Below, one piece after another: positions 1 through 6,651 of a stretch of 64,000 nt of DNA. The DNA is from Sulfuricella denitrificans (lineage in GTDB: Bacteria; Pseudomonadota; Gammaproteobacteria; Burkholderiales; Sulfuricellaceae). The notes under the pieces are model-generated. The model was not told the origin of the DNA. It did not search any database and worked only from the letters and a program-made list of their open reading frames with translations. How positions within the stretch are numbered: position 1 is the stretch's first letter; every line of letters begins with the position of its first letter. A program made the translations under genes and the position numbers. The DNA lies in assembly GCA_002632355.1 (NCBI GenBank), contig NSJJ01000006.1:62001-126000 (forward strand), given 5' to 3'.

Positions 1-314
1 GGCTAGATCACGGAAGCGTCCACCGAGTAAATATTCGCGATTACAAAGCAGAGTCTGAAGCTGCAATGAAGGAGCATATTGCGGAGTTAGAGGTCGCTTC
101 GAGAAACAATGACCCTGAGGCTCAATACAACCTATTCATGGAATATCACTCACGCACGTTACGCTTCGGGCAGCGCAGTGATCTTCAACGCGCCGAGGAA
201 CTGTTACTTGCCTCTGCAAATGCTGGGTGTACTGATGCAAAAATGGCTCTCGAAGATTGGCCGCTTCTCAAAGCTGCGGCAGAAAGGCGTATCAATCGTG
301 AGCCATCCGTCTAA
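1..314 (+). CDS. Cassette protein, Sel1-like, 5' end outside window
   Basis: The reading frame beginning at base 3 is open from the window edge to the stop at 312-314, so the gene is probably cut at its start; the ATG at 66 is only an internal candidate. The 103 visible residues are hydrophilic and helical, with a DPEAQYNL...RAEELLLASANAG pattern like Sel1/TPR-type repeats. The stop codon lies inside the first attC, as expected for an integron cassette. Function unknown; the Sel1-like reading is by eye. Confidence 0.6.
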   Translation, partial: LDHGSVHRVNIRDYKAESEAAMKEHIAELEVASRNNDPEAQYNLFMEYHSRTLRFGQRSDLQRAEELLLASANAGCTDAKMALEDWPLLKAAAERRINREPSV

Positions 315-389
315 CCCTGCGCTCAAGCGGGACTGGCTTACAGCGGGCTTTCGCCCGCTTCCAGCCAGCCCCTTAGCTCCACGTTGGGC
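309..389 (+). other. attC recombination site 1
   Basis: The inverse core gtctaac (309-315) and the core gttgggc (383-389) bracket an imperfect palindrome (gcgggctttcgcccgc at its centre). This is the standard layout of an integron cassette recombination site, and it sits directly at the stop codon of the preceding ORF. Confidence 0.85.
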
Positions 390-392
390 ATC

Positions 393-857
393 ATGAAAAC
401 CCTCCTACGCATCACCTCATATCTTTTGGTCCTAGCTGTTGGTCTTGGCGCTGGCTTTTACTTTGGCACCGGAATCAACCAAGCAACCGCCGAGGCATTT
501 GATATGGCCGAATTTGGCTACTTCGCAGCGCATGTGGATACACAACTATCCGAGGGCACAGATGCCACTCGTGAAGAGGCAATTCATACTTTCCTAGCCT
601 TAATCGAAAAGAGAAAAACTCGCCCCAATGAGCTTTTGAATGAAAAAATCATCGCCACCGACTCTGCGCTCTCATACGCTCGGCTTGCTGCCATGGCTCA
701 AAAACGCGGCGCCATTCAAGAAGCGCAGCAGCATCTCAAACGCGCAGAATCCTTCTGCCCACAGATCGGGTGGCAAGATTGCTCGGCTGAGAAAATCACT
801 TATATGGTTCAACGCCTAGACAAACAGGGCATTTTTAAAACAGGGGCAAATAAATGA
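393..857 (+). CDS. Cassette-borne membrane-anchored protein, unknown
   Basis: 154 residues from the ATG at 393, four bases after the attC core; a TTG at 384 in the same frame lies within the attC and is less likely. There is one hydrophobic segment at residues 5-25, then a mostly helical soluble part rich in Ala, Glu and Lys, with two Cys near the C-terminus (CPQIGWQDC). It looks like a periplasmic protein held by an N-terminal anchor. I do not recognise the family. Confidence 0.7.
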   Translation: MKTLLRITSYLLVLAVGLGAGFYFGTGINQATAEAFDMAEFGYFAAHVDTQLSEGTDATREEAIHTFLALIEKRKTRPNELLNEKIIATDSALSYARLAAMAQKRGAIQEAQQHLKRAESFCPQIGWQDCSAEKITYMVQRLDKQGIFKTGANK

Positions 858-864
858 GCCGCAT

Positions 865-960
865 GCCCAACCCGGCAGTCGAGAGGGACGGCCAAACAGC
901 TGCGCTGTTTGGTTCCCTCCGCGCTACGCGCTCCGGCCGCCCCTCACTTCTACGTTAGAT
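865..960 (+). other. attC recombination site 2
   Basis: Runs from gcccaac (865-871) to gttagat (954-960), 96 bp, with an internal self-complementary region (gccaaacagctgcgctgtttggt). It separates two small ORFs in the same way as the neighbouring attC sites. Confidence 0.8.
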
Positions 961-966
961 TTCCCA

Positions 967-1353
967 ATGGCAACGCTTACTCGCAGAACCGCCGGTTACT
1001 TGTTCGTAGCTCTTGCCGTTGGGGCGGCATGCGGTTACTGGTTGCACGCGTACCTATACCAACCCATTCAGGTTACGTTGGCTGTCGATGCATTTACCGG
1101 GCGGCTGATGGAAAACACTGCTGACCTTGCACAACTCAAACGTGGAAGCACATCCTGCGTGATGTCGGAGCTTGCGTCACGCATTCGCACCGACCTGGAT
1201 CAAGTCGCCTTTTACAGAACATATGCTGCTGGCGATCCGCGGCACGTCGATGACCACATCAAGACAATTGACGGCGCAAGGGAGTTGGCAGTGGAGGTAC
1301 TGTCATCTTCTAGTGCACCTGAAGCGGCTGCCAACAAACCAATATGCCGCTAA
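967..1353 (+). CDS. Cassette-borne membrane-anchored protein, unknown
   Basis: 128 residues, ATG six bases after the attC core. One hydrophobic segment (about residues 10-32) is followed by a small soluble domain with two Cys. Size and layout resemble the gene at 393-857, but there is no clear sequence match between them by eye. Family not recognised. Confidence 0.7.
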   Translation: MATLTRRTAGYLFVALAVGAACGYWLHAYLYQPIQVTLAVDAFTGRLMENTADLAQLKRGSTSCVMSELASRIRTDLDQVAFYRTYAAGDPRHVDDHIKTIDGARELAVEVLSSSSAPEAAANKPICR

Positions 1354-1357
1354 GGAA

Positions 1358-1439
1358 ATCTAACCCTGCGCTCAACCCGGACCGCCTGCAAGCTGCGCTT
1401 GCAGGTTCCCTCCGGCGGCCGGTTAGCTCCACGTTAGGC
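1358..1439 (+). other. attC recombination site 3
   Basis: Inverse core atctaac (1358-1364) and core gttaggc (1433-1439), with the palindrome gcctgcaagctgcgcttgcagg between them. 82 bp. Confidence 0.85.
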
Positions 1440-1456
1440 GGCTCACAGTCAGCGCG

Positions 1457-1855
1457 ATGATTTCCCTTCTACTCCTACTCTGGCTACTACCAATCGTCGT
1501 TGCCATCGTTTCGCGCCGATATGCCCGCTCCCATCTCTGGCGCAATACCGGCATCGCATTTGGCGTAGTGGTCTCGCCTGCCACTCTCGGCATCTACGCG
1601 CTCTACTTCCTGGGCCCAATAGCCGCGCTTCTTGGCATAGTTGGCTTGCCTCTCCACCTCCTGCACGGAATGCCCGGATACGAATTGGCAGTTCATTTTG
1701 GGCTTGTCCCTTCTCACACAGTTGTGGAAGGGCTCATGCATCTTCCAATTGAGGCAATCAACGGCGCAATATGGTCGGTCGTATACGGCTTGGTTGGCTG
1801 GAGCGTAGATACATTTCGCAGATCAAAACATCATGGCCAATCTTCCGCCGCCTAA
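1457..1855 (+). CDS. Cassette-borne small integral membrane protein
   Basis: 132 residues with about four hydrophobic stretches (2-19, 33-52, 53-71 and 97-115) and a short charged C-terminal tail rich in Arg, His and Lys. The stop overlaps the next attC. No family recognised. Inner-membrane location is inferred from hydrophobicity only. Confidence 0.7.
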   Translation: MISLLLLLWLLPIVVAIVSRRYARSHLWRNTGIAFGVVVSPATLGIYALYFLGPIAALLGIVGLPLHLLHGMPGYELAVHFGLVPSHTVVEGLMHLPIEAINGAIWSVVYGLVGWSVDTFRRSKHHGQSSAA

Positions 1856-1936
1856 CCCATCGGTCAAGTTCGCTCCGGCCTCCGGCCTCCACGGGACGCG
1901 CCGCAAGCGGCGCGCCCCTTACCTCAAACGTTAGGC
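1850..1936 (+). other. attC recombination site 4
   Basis: Inverse core gcctaac (1850-1856) and core gttaggc (1930-1936) are perfect complements of each other. The middle holds gcgccgcaagcggcgc, a strong hairpin. Confidence 0.88.
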
Positions 1937-1958
1937 CACAATAAAACCATATTCAAAA

Positions 1959-2258
1959 ATGAAAAACTTAGACCAACTCGACCGCATCCGATCTGAATTC
2001 AATGAATTCATCCCGTTCGTTAGCCAGGAAACAGGCTTAACTGTGGAAGACAGCGAAAATCTTGGATTTGTTGAGGTTGCGAAACGCATCAGCAATCCCG
2101 CGACACAAGAAAAATACTGCCAGTTGGCGAGCAAATTGCTCGAAGAAAATATAAGGGCACTACAAACAGACAACGAAACGGAGTACACCTCTGAATGGGC
2201 ACAAAGCCTACTTATGTGGTGTACAGCAAGGGAAGACCGTGACCAATCTAGCCTCTAA
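1959..2258 (+). CDS. Cassette-borne soluble protein, unknown
   Basis: 99 residues, acidic and helical, with no membrane segment. ATG 22 bases after the attC core; stop within the next attC. No motif or family recognised. Confidence 0.65.
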   Translation: MKNLDQLDRIRSEFNEFIPFVSQETGLTVEDSENLGFVEVAKRISNPATQEKYCQLASKLLEENIRALQTDNETEYTSEWAQSLLMWCTAREDRDQSSL

Positions 2259-2309
2259 CCCTGCATTCGAGCGGGACGCCTATCGGCGCCTCTCAATTTT
2301 ACGTTGGGT
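2253..2309 (+). other. attC recombination site 5 (short)
   Basis: ctctaac (2253-2259) to gttgggt (2303-2309), only 57 bp. The central palindrome is ggacgcctatcggcgcctc. The short length is near the lower limit for attC. Confidence 0.75.
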
Positions 2310-2365
2310 GGCTTGAGGCGTGAAGCCAGTAAAGATTAGCGAAGCAGTATGGAGAGGTAAGCACA

Positions 2366-2734
2366 ATGATTGATTCCGCATGGTCACAGGAGTTCGCGCG
2401 CGAATGGATAGCGGCATGGAATACCCACGACCTGGAACGAATCCTGTCGCATTACACGGATGATTTTGAAATGTCATCACCCCTCATCATTGAGCGCATG
2501 CAGGAACCTACTGGGAAACTGAAGGGCAAAGATCAGATCAGGCCGTATTGGCAGAAAGGCCTTGCTGCCCTGCCGCCGCTGAAATTCGAGTTGCTCGACG
2601 TTTATACGGGAGTGGACAGCATTGTGATCTATTACCGCAGCATCAATCGCAAGATGGTTTGCGAAGCGCTGTTCTTTAACAAGCAACGCCAAGTGGTGCG
2701 AGGTGTTGCCCACTATGGTGGCACCGCTGAATAA
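2366..2734 (+). CDS. SnoaL/NTF2-like fold protein
   Basis: 122 residues. The opening (WIAAWNTHDLERILSHYTDD) followed by F-E-M-S-S-P is the usual start of SnoaL-like/NTF2-fold proteins: a helix, an Asp for the pocket, then a strand. The rest alternates strands and helices up to a final VRGVAHYG strand. These proteins may be small enzymes or binding proteins; the substrate cannot be told. It shares its cassette with the fragment at 2737-2991. Confidence 0.75.
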   Translation: MIDSAWSQEFAREWIAAWNTHDLERILSHYTDDFEMSSPLIIERMQEPTGKLKGKDQIRPYWQKGLAALPPLKFELLDVYTGVDSIVIYYRSINRKMVCEALFFNKQRQVVRGVAHYGGTAE

Positions 2735-2736
2735 CG

Positions 2737-2991
2737 ATGCCAGTCCTCATCAACAACAAACAATATCTGCCGGATTTCATCCGCCTCAATGAGGCCTGGA
2801 TCGCGCGTTACTTCAGGATCGAAGAAGCGGATCGTGAACTGGCGCGCAACCCTGCCAAGATCATCGCTGACGGTCTCCAAGCAAGAATGACAGTTCCTAA
2901 TGTTGAGAAGATCGTAGCCAACCAGAAAAAGGGCATAGTTACCGACCACTGGCATCTCAGTCATGGCGATTTTAAGAAAATCTTTGCCTAA
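2737..2991 (+). CDS. GNAT N-terminal fragment, possibly degraded
   Basis: 84 residues starting two bases after the previous stop. The first 45 residues resemble the opening of GNAT acetyltransferases (FIRLNEAWI..YF.IEEAD..L..NP..II), but the acetyl-CoA-binding half is absent and the rest is unrelated. It is most likely a truncated gene captured in the cassette, or a fusion of a GNAT start with other sequence. The stop lies in the following attC. Confidence 0.5.
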   Translation: MPVLINNKQYLPDFIRLNEAWIARYFRIEEADRELARNPAKIIADGLQARMTVPNVEKIVANQKKGIVTDHWHLSHGDFKKIFA

Positions 2992-3070
2992 CCCGGCAGT
3001 CAAGAGGACCTACAATCACGAACGCCCCAATATGGCACTGGGCGGCATTACCCCAAAACAGAAGTTAGCG
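2986..3070 (+). other. attC recombination site 6 (degenerate core)
   Basis: Begins with a good inverse core gcctaac (2986-2992). The right core reads gttagcg (3064-3070), which departs from GTTRRRY. The centre has the weak palindrome aacgccccaatatggcactgggcgg. Probably an attC, less well conserved than its neighbours. Confidence 0.6.
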
Positions 3071-3138
3071 CTTTTAACCAACTCTACTTCTGACCGCCGC
3101 TAAAAATGGGGGGATTACCGTGCGGCATATATGGCATA

Positions 3139-3167
3139 TTGACAACATGTAGCCATTGGGCTACAGT
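3139..3167 (+). promoter_or_regulatory. TA promoter with operator between -35 and -10
   Basis: TTGACA (3139-3144), a 17-base spacer and TACAGT (3162-3167) make a sigma70 promoter. A perfect 7-base inverted repeat, TGTAGCC/GGCTACA with a 4-base gap (3148-3165), fills the spacer. This placement fits autorepression by the downstream HTH antitoxin. The promoter lets the cassette be expressed independently of the array promoter. Confidence 0.75.
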
Positions 3168-3173
3168 TATTCC

Positions 3174-3470
3174 ATGATTGAAATTCGCAAAACAGACCTC
3201 TTCGCTCAATGGATCGAGAACCTGAGCGACTTCCAAACACGAGCACGGGTTCAAGCAAGGATTGAACGGCTCGCAGCTGGAAACCCTGGAGATGTCGAGC
3301 CGGTTGGTGAAGGTGTCTCGGAGTTGCGAATCAACTATGGCCCCGGTTACCGGGTGTATTTCAAGAAACGGGGACAAGAACTAATTATTCTGCTGGCCGG
3401 TGGGGACAAAAGCACCCAAGCCAAGGACATCAAAGCCGCCTTACGCCTCGCGCGCAATCTTTCGGAGTAA
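3174..3470 (+). CDS. RelE/ParE-superfamily toxin (HI1419 type)
   Basis: 98 residues from the ATG at 3174; a TTG start further upstream would overlap the operator. It has the pattern of the addiction-module killer family: F..W...L.D...RARV..RI.RL..GN.GD..PVG.GV.ELRI..GPGYRVYF. An LLAGGDKSTQ.KDI..A stretch at the C-terminus is typical of the family. RelE/ParE-fold relatives inhibit translation or gyrase; which applies here is not shown. The toxin-first order with the antitoxin 6 bases downstream is the usual HI1419-HI1420 (HigBA-like) arrangement. Confidence 0.88.
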   Translation: MIEIRKTDLFAQWIENLSDFQTRARVQARIERLAAGNPGDVEPVGEGVSELRINYGPGYRVYFKKRGQELIILLAGGDKSTQAKDIKAALRLARNLSE

Positions 3471-3476
3471 GCCACC

Positions 3477-3776
3477 ATGAGCAAAACCGTTACCACTCGC
3501 TATGACGTCGCTGAACACCTCAGAACCCCAGAGGAAATGGCTGCCTACCTTGAAGCCTGCCTTGAAGAAGCCGATGGAGATGCCGCATTCATTGCCAAAG
3601 CACTTGGCGATATTGCTCGCGCCAAGGGCATGACCCAAGTTGCACGAGATGCGGGCCTGTCCCGCGAAAGCCTTTACAAGGCACTTTCCGGCGAGCGAAG
3701 CCCCGGTTTCGATACCATCCTCAAGGTCATCGGAGCGCTAGGTCTGAAATTGCATGCCGAAGCCAGTCACGGCTGA
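3477..3776 (+). CDS. HTH antitoxin (HI1420 type)
   Basis: 99 residues. It opens with YDVAEHLRTPEEMAAYLEACLEE, then has a helix-turn-helix (TQVARDAGLSRESLYKALSG, about residues 58-77) and ends GLKLHA, all typical of the downstream antidote of HI1419-type toxins. It should bind the toxin and the inverted repeat at 3148-3165 to repress the pair. Confidence 0.88.
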   Translation: MSKTVTTRYDVAEHLRTPEEMAAYLEACLEEADGDAAFIAKALGDIARAKGMTQVARDAGLSRESLYKALSGERSPGFDTILKVIGALGLKLHAEASHG

Positions 3777-3783
3777 CCAAGAT

Positions 3784-3850
3784 GCCCAACCCATCATTCA
3801 ACCGGACTGGCCGATAAAGCCCGGCCAGCCGGTTAATTCACACGTTATGC
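3784..3850 (+). other. attC recombination site 7
   Basis: gcccaac (3784-3790) to gttatgc (3844-3850), 67 bp, with long complementary arms (accggactggcc / ggccagccggt). The first 34 bases are nearly the same as the broken attC at 5854-5892, so the two cassettes share an attC type. Confidence 0.85.
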
Positions 3851-3884
3851 CTCACAATTCCACTGCCATCGAGGTCGCCCATGA

Positions 3885-4574
3885 GTGTTCAGCGCATTAA
3901 GATTCCTCGCGTCGCCGACAATCACGGCAGATAAGCGGCACCCGGTTCTTGTAGGCATTCTTGTCCTATTGGTTGCCTTCGTCGGACTATTGGGCTGGAC
4001 TGGATACGAAATCAACGCCATGGATAGCCAGTACTTCAGCATGCTTGAAGCAATAAGAAACATATCGGCATGGGGACCGGAAAAGATAAAGGCGGTGGGG
4101 CTCGGCGCAGACACCGTTGCTAAAGTCTCCGCTACCGACGTGGACCGCACCCACCTATTTTGGCTGTGGGGCAGATTCACCCTTTTCTCATTCGGTCTTG
4201 TCGGCACGATTCTTTACTACATCAAGTGGCAGAACAGATGGGCTGAACAGCACATCGTTTCGGAGTTTCAACTTCAGCAGTTCTATATCGACGTTAACAG
4301 GGCCAACTGGGTCATTGAAAGTTGCTTGGAGTGGCGAAAGGAGACGGAGTCGGCCATACCAAAAGAACTGCTCGGAAGCATTACCACCGGACTGTTTGTG
4401 AACAACCAGACGGAGCCAGAGCGCGTCATCCATCCTGCTGACGAACTCGCGTCGGCCCTGTTGGGTACGGCATCAAAACTGAAGCTCAAGGTCGGTGATA
4501 GCGAGCTTGATTTCGACAAACCAAAGAAGATCACGAACAAGCCAATCAAGGTAGGGGCGCCCGGTGAGGCATAA
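3885..4574 (+). CDS. Cassette-borne two-TM membrane protein, unknown
   Basis: 229 residues from a GTG at 3885; the nearby ATG at 3881 opens a frame that stops after 17 codons. Two hydrophobic segments (about 21-43 and 91-111) flank a loop of about 45 residues, and a 110-residue soluble C-terminal part follows. It has the general look of a small signalling or structural membrane protein, but no family is recognised. The stop lies in an attC inverse core. Confidence 0.65.
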   Translation: MFSALRFLASPTITADKRHPVLVGILVLLVAFVGLLGWTGYEINAMDSQYFSMLEAIRNISAWGPEKIKAVGLGADTVAKVSATDVDRTHLFWLWGRFTLFSFGLVGTILYYIKWQNRWAEQHIVSEFQLQQFYIDVNRANWVIESCLEWRKETESAIPKELLGSITTGLFVNNQTEPERVIHPADELASALLGTASKLKLKVGDSELDFDKPKKITNKPIKVGAPGEA

Positions 4575-4590
4575 CCCTGCGGTCCACCGA
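4569..4590 (+). other. attC 8, left part (interrupted)
   Basis: gcataac (4569-4575) followed by cctgcggtccacc is the start of an attC at the stop of the preceding ORF. No right core follows before the IS sequence begins. The matching right end is probably at 5232-5274. Confidence 0.55.
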
Positions 4591-4646
4591 AAATTAACGG
4601 CAGTTAGAAGTAGAATTTTCTCCAAAGCAACCCGAGGAAGTTTTAC

Positions 4647-4913
4647 ATGAAGACATCACGCTTTTCAGACAGTCAGATCATTGCCGTACTCAAGCAGGCC
4701 GAGGGCGGTAGGCCGGTGCCAGAACTCTGCCGTGAGCATGGCATCAGCTCGGCCACGTTCTACAAGTGGCGCAGCAAGTTCGGTGGCATGGACGCCTCCT
4801 TGATGGCCCGGCTCAAGGAACTCGAAGACGAGAACCGGCGGCTCAAGAAGATGTACGCCGAAGAACGTCTCAAAGCCGAGATCGTGCAGGAGGCCCTGCA
4901 AAAAAAGTGGTGA
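4647..4913 (+). CDS. IS3-family transposase OrfA
   Basis: 88 residues. The N-terminal helix-turn-helix (FSDSQIIAVLKQAEGG..VPELCREHGISSATFYKWRSKFGG) and the Leu-rich coiled-coil tail (LKELEDENRRLKKMYAEERLK) are characteristic of IS407-type OrfA. Just before the stop is a run of seven A followed by G (4900-4907), the A-AAA-AAG type site used for -1 frameshifting into orfB. Confidence 0.9.
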   Translation: MKTSRFSDSQIIAVLKQAEGGRPVPELCREHGISSATFYKWRSKFGGMDASLMARLKELEDENRRLKKMYAEERLKAEIVQEALQKKW

Positions 4914-5110
4914 AGCCATCTTGCCGACGCGAGATGGCGCAACAGAGCGTGGAACACCAAGGCATCAGCATCCGGCTGGCTTGCCTGGCGTTCGGGATCA
5001 GCCAGACCTGCTACCGTTATCAGGCAAAGCAGTCAGCAGAGAATGTTGAAATCGCCGATCACCTGGTTCGCCTCACCCACAACCAGCGTAACTGGGGATT
5101 TGGGTTGCGA
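4901..5110 (+). pseudogene. IS3-family OrfB, N-terminal fragment
   Basis: In the -1 frame after the A-run, the protein reads CRREMAQ..., then ISIRLACLAFGISQTCYRY and LTHNQRNWGFGL, the HTH_21 segment that precedes the integrase core in OrfB. It breaks at 5110 where the REP-like repeat starts, so no DDE residues remain. Confidence 0.8.
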
Positions 5111-5227
5111 ATCAATGGGGTCAGACTCGATTGATTTTGTCATAAGACGGTGTTGGAGTGCCTTCACCTTTATTTTAAGAGGTGCAAAAAATGGCGTGGA
5201 AATCAATGGAGTCTGACCCCATTGATT
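5110..5227 (+). repeat. Inverted pair of REP-like palindromes (BIME-like)
   Basis: Unit 1 (5110-5136) is AATCAAT + GGGGTCAGACTCG + ATTGATT. Unit 2 (5201-5227) is its inverse with one mismatch in the core. Each unit is itself a hairpin with 7-base arms. The 64 bases between them hold nothing recognisable. Such units are usually spread by RAYT-type Y1 transposases. The pair sits at the break in orfB. Confidence 0.75.
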
Positions 5228-5231
5228 TCTT

Positions 5232-5274
5232 CTCCGCGCCTTCGGGACGGGGAAGTCCCTTTCATTCGTTGGGC
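5232..5274 (+). other. attC right part, probably of interrupted attC 8
   Basis: Ends in a good core gttgggc (5268-5274) preceded by gggacggggaagtcccttt, a small palindrome of the type found on the right side of attC sites. Nothing like a left half lies next to it; the matching left half is probably at 4569-4590, about 640 bases away. Confidence 0.5.
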
Positions 5275-5277
5275 GTC

Positions 5278-5532
5278 TCAGTAATGAAAACGCAACTGGG
5301 CAATCAGGAGTGCATCATCTTCAACGCGATATACCATGCGATGTTCATCTGTTACGCGGCGTGACCAAAAACCCGACAACGCGTGCTTTAATGCCTCCGG
5401 TTTTCCTACGCCAGCAAAGGGTTCGCGTTGGGTCTCGCGTATCAGCTTGTTTATCCGTTCAACCATGCGCTTGTCTTGTTTTTGCCAGTAGAGATAATCC
5501 TCCCATGCCTCATCTGCAAAAATCAGCTTCAC
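5278..5532 (-). CDS. yoeB: YoeB-family toxin
   Basis: 84 residues. MKLIFADEAWEDYLYW at the start, RI..LI.....PF.G.GKPE.LK..LSG.WSRR in the middle and DEHRMVYRV...L.IAQ.R.HY at the end are the full YoeB signature, including the Glu, Arg and C-terminal His-Tyr used for mRNA cleavage in the ribosomal A site. Its ATG overlaps the yefM stop by 4 bases. Both genes run against the array direction, which is tolerated because they have their own promoter. Confidence 0.95.
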   Translation of the reverse strand: MKLIFADEAWEDYLYWQKQDKRMVERINKLIRETQREPFAGVGKPEALKHALSGFWSRRVTDEHRMVYRVEDDALLIAQLRFHY

Positions 5533-5780
5533 TTTGCCAGTTCCCGTTCAGTGCCTTTGCCAGCATTCAATTGGGCAACGGCCGAGAGAAGACGCTTGGC
5601 GTTAGCGGGGGTGCGCAAAAGATAGGCGGTTTCCTCAAGCGCTTTGAAATCTTCAAGCGAGAGCATTACCACGGACTGTTCGCCGTTGCGGGTAATAATC
5701 AAGGCTTCGTGGTCGTTGCAAACCCGGTCCATTGTGCTGGCAAGGTTCGCGCGAACGCTGGTATAGGTCATCGCATCCAT
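5529..5780 (-). CDS. yefM: YefM antitoxin (Phd/YefM family)
   Basis: 83 residues. The opening T.Y...RANLASTMDRVC.DHE...ITR..E..VVMLSLEDF.ALEETAYLL is the Phd/YefM DNA-binding and dimerisation domain; the disordered C-terminus binds YoeB. The start is fixed by a GGAGG seven bases upstream of the ATG at 5780. It should repress its own promoter through the dyad at 5795-5816. Confidence 0.95.
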   Translation of the reverse strand: MDAMTYTSVRANLASTMDRVCNDHEALIITRNGEQSVVMLSLEDFKALEETAYLLRTPANAKRLLSAVAQLNAGKGTERELAK

Positions 5781-5794
5781 TTCATGCCTCCATA

Positions 5795-5835
5795 TATGTA
5801 CGCTTTATTGTACATAACACACCAGAAATTGTCTA
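5795..5835 (-). promoter_or_regulatory. yefM-yoeB promoter and operator
   Basis: On the minus strand, TAGACA (5835-5830), a 17-base spacer and TACAAT (5812-5807) form a sigma70 promoter. The dyad TATGTAC-N8-GTACATA (5795-5816) overlaps the -10. It resembles the TGTACA-containing operator of enterobacterial yefM. Confidence 0.75.
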
Positions 5836-5853
5836 GCGCACGGACAACAAAAC

Positions 5854-5892
5854 GCTTAACCTATCATTCCACCGGACTGGCCGATAAAGCCC
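5854..5892 (+). other. attC left half, cut by an IS end
   Basis: gcttaac (5854-5860) is a good inverse core, and the next 32 bases match attC 7 (3784-3850) almost base for base up to aaagccc. At 5893 the match stops and an IS-type terminal sequence begins. This marks the end of the yoeB-yefM cassette, in plus-strand orientation. Confidence 0.7.
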
Positions 5893-6170
5893 AGAATCGC
5901 CCCGGTTTTCGTGGAGGCCATTTAGTTTAAGTCAGGTCACTTTCGTGACCTGTTTAGGCGAATTGCCGGTAATAGTTTGCCTCAGCTTCTGCTGGGGGGT
6001 ATATAACCAAGAGATTCCAGCAAGCGGTGATGGTTGAACCAGGCCACCCACTCCAGGGTGGCTAGCTCCACGGCTTCTCTGGTTTTCCAGAGTGCCCCCC
6101 GTTGTGGATCAGCTTGGTCTTGTAAAGCCCGTTGATTTGTTTCAGCCTGACAAATAATATCCGCGTGGGG
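5893..6170 (-). mobile_element. IS3-family remnant: right end and transposase C-terminus
   Basis: The end next to the attC (agaatcgccccggttttcg) resembles the terminal repeats of IS3-family elements with this transposase type. On the minus strand it encodes the last ~60 residues of OrfB: WKTREAVELATLEWVAWFN, then LGYIPP. The frame is broken at two G/C runs (near 5995-6000 and 6101-6106) and probably near 6130. Removing one base from the first run restores the usual AEAEANYYRQ ending. A hairpin (caggtca/tgacctg, 5934-5953) lies just outside the stop. It differs in type from the IS at 4591-5110. Confidence 0.75.
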
Positions 6171-6241
6171 TCTAAATCGTATGCCAGCACTTTTACTGCT
6201 TCCCCTTGCGTTAGTCAGACATACCAGAAAAGGAAATATAT

Positions 6242-6520
6242 ATGAATCCACGCAGCATCTTGGGAATGTTAGCGACGATGCTCATTGTGTCTTTTCCGGT
6301 CATGGCGCAACAGAAATCGCCTACCGAGGCGCAATGCCGCGAGATGGTCAATAGCATGGTGCAATCGATGAAAGCAGCACCGCTTGAGAGGGAGAGGGAT
6401 AAGCAAGGCGCCAAAGTGGTCATCGAACGTGTAGAAAAAATTGTTCTGGACAACCGTTCGCGCGGCACTAGCGAGTGCGAATCCTGGGCAGCAATCGGAA
6501 AAATTGTCACAACCCAGTAA
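6242..6520 (+). CDS. Small secreted protein, unknown
   Basis: 92 residues with a clear signal peptide (MNPRSILGMLATMLIVSFPVMAQ, cleavage after AMAQ-like VMA-Q) and a charged mature part with two Cys (AQCREM and SECESW). A purine-rich AGGAAA sits about 8 bases upstream of the ATG. A gttagtc at 6210-6216, just upstream, could be a worn attC core, so this may be the last cassette of the array, but no attC follows it. Periplasmic location inferred. Confidence 0.6.
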   Translation: MNPRSILGMLATMLIVSFPVMAQQKSPTEAQCREMVNSMVQSMKAAPLERERDKQGAKVVIERVEKIVLDNRSRGTSECESWAAIGKIVTTQ

Positions 6521-6651
6521 ATTTGCGCCTACCTGGCGCTCTCGCAATGGGAACATTGACAGTTCCCGATCTTTAATTTTTCTGTCAGCGGCGGCAAAGG
6601 GACTGCAACCCCTTATTTTTGTAATGGCATATTCAAGTAACATCACATTAT

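Larger units (their letters stand above)
4591..5110 (+). mobile_element. IS3-family (IS407-like) remnant, truncated at 3' end
   Basis: It contains a complete orfA and the first part of orfB with a slippery A-run between them, then stops abruptly at a REP-like repeat. The DDE catalytic domain and the right end are missing, so it cannot transpose on its own. The left boundary is approximate: I could not identify the terminal repeat. It lies inside the attC of the 3885-4574 cassette. Confidence 0.75.

Noticed and set aside
5310-5930. 206-residue ORF over yoeB-yefM on the plus strand
   Set aside because: Both yoeB and yefM are certain on the other strand and this frame shows no family.
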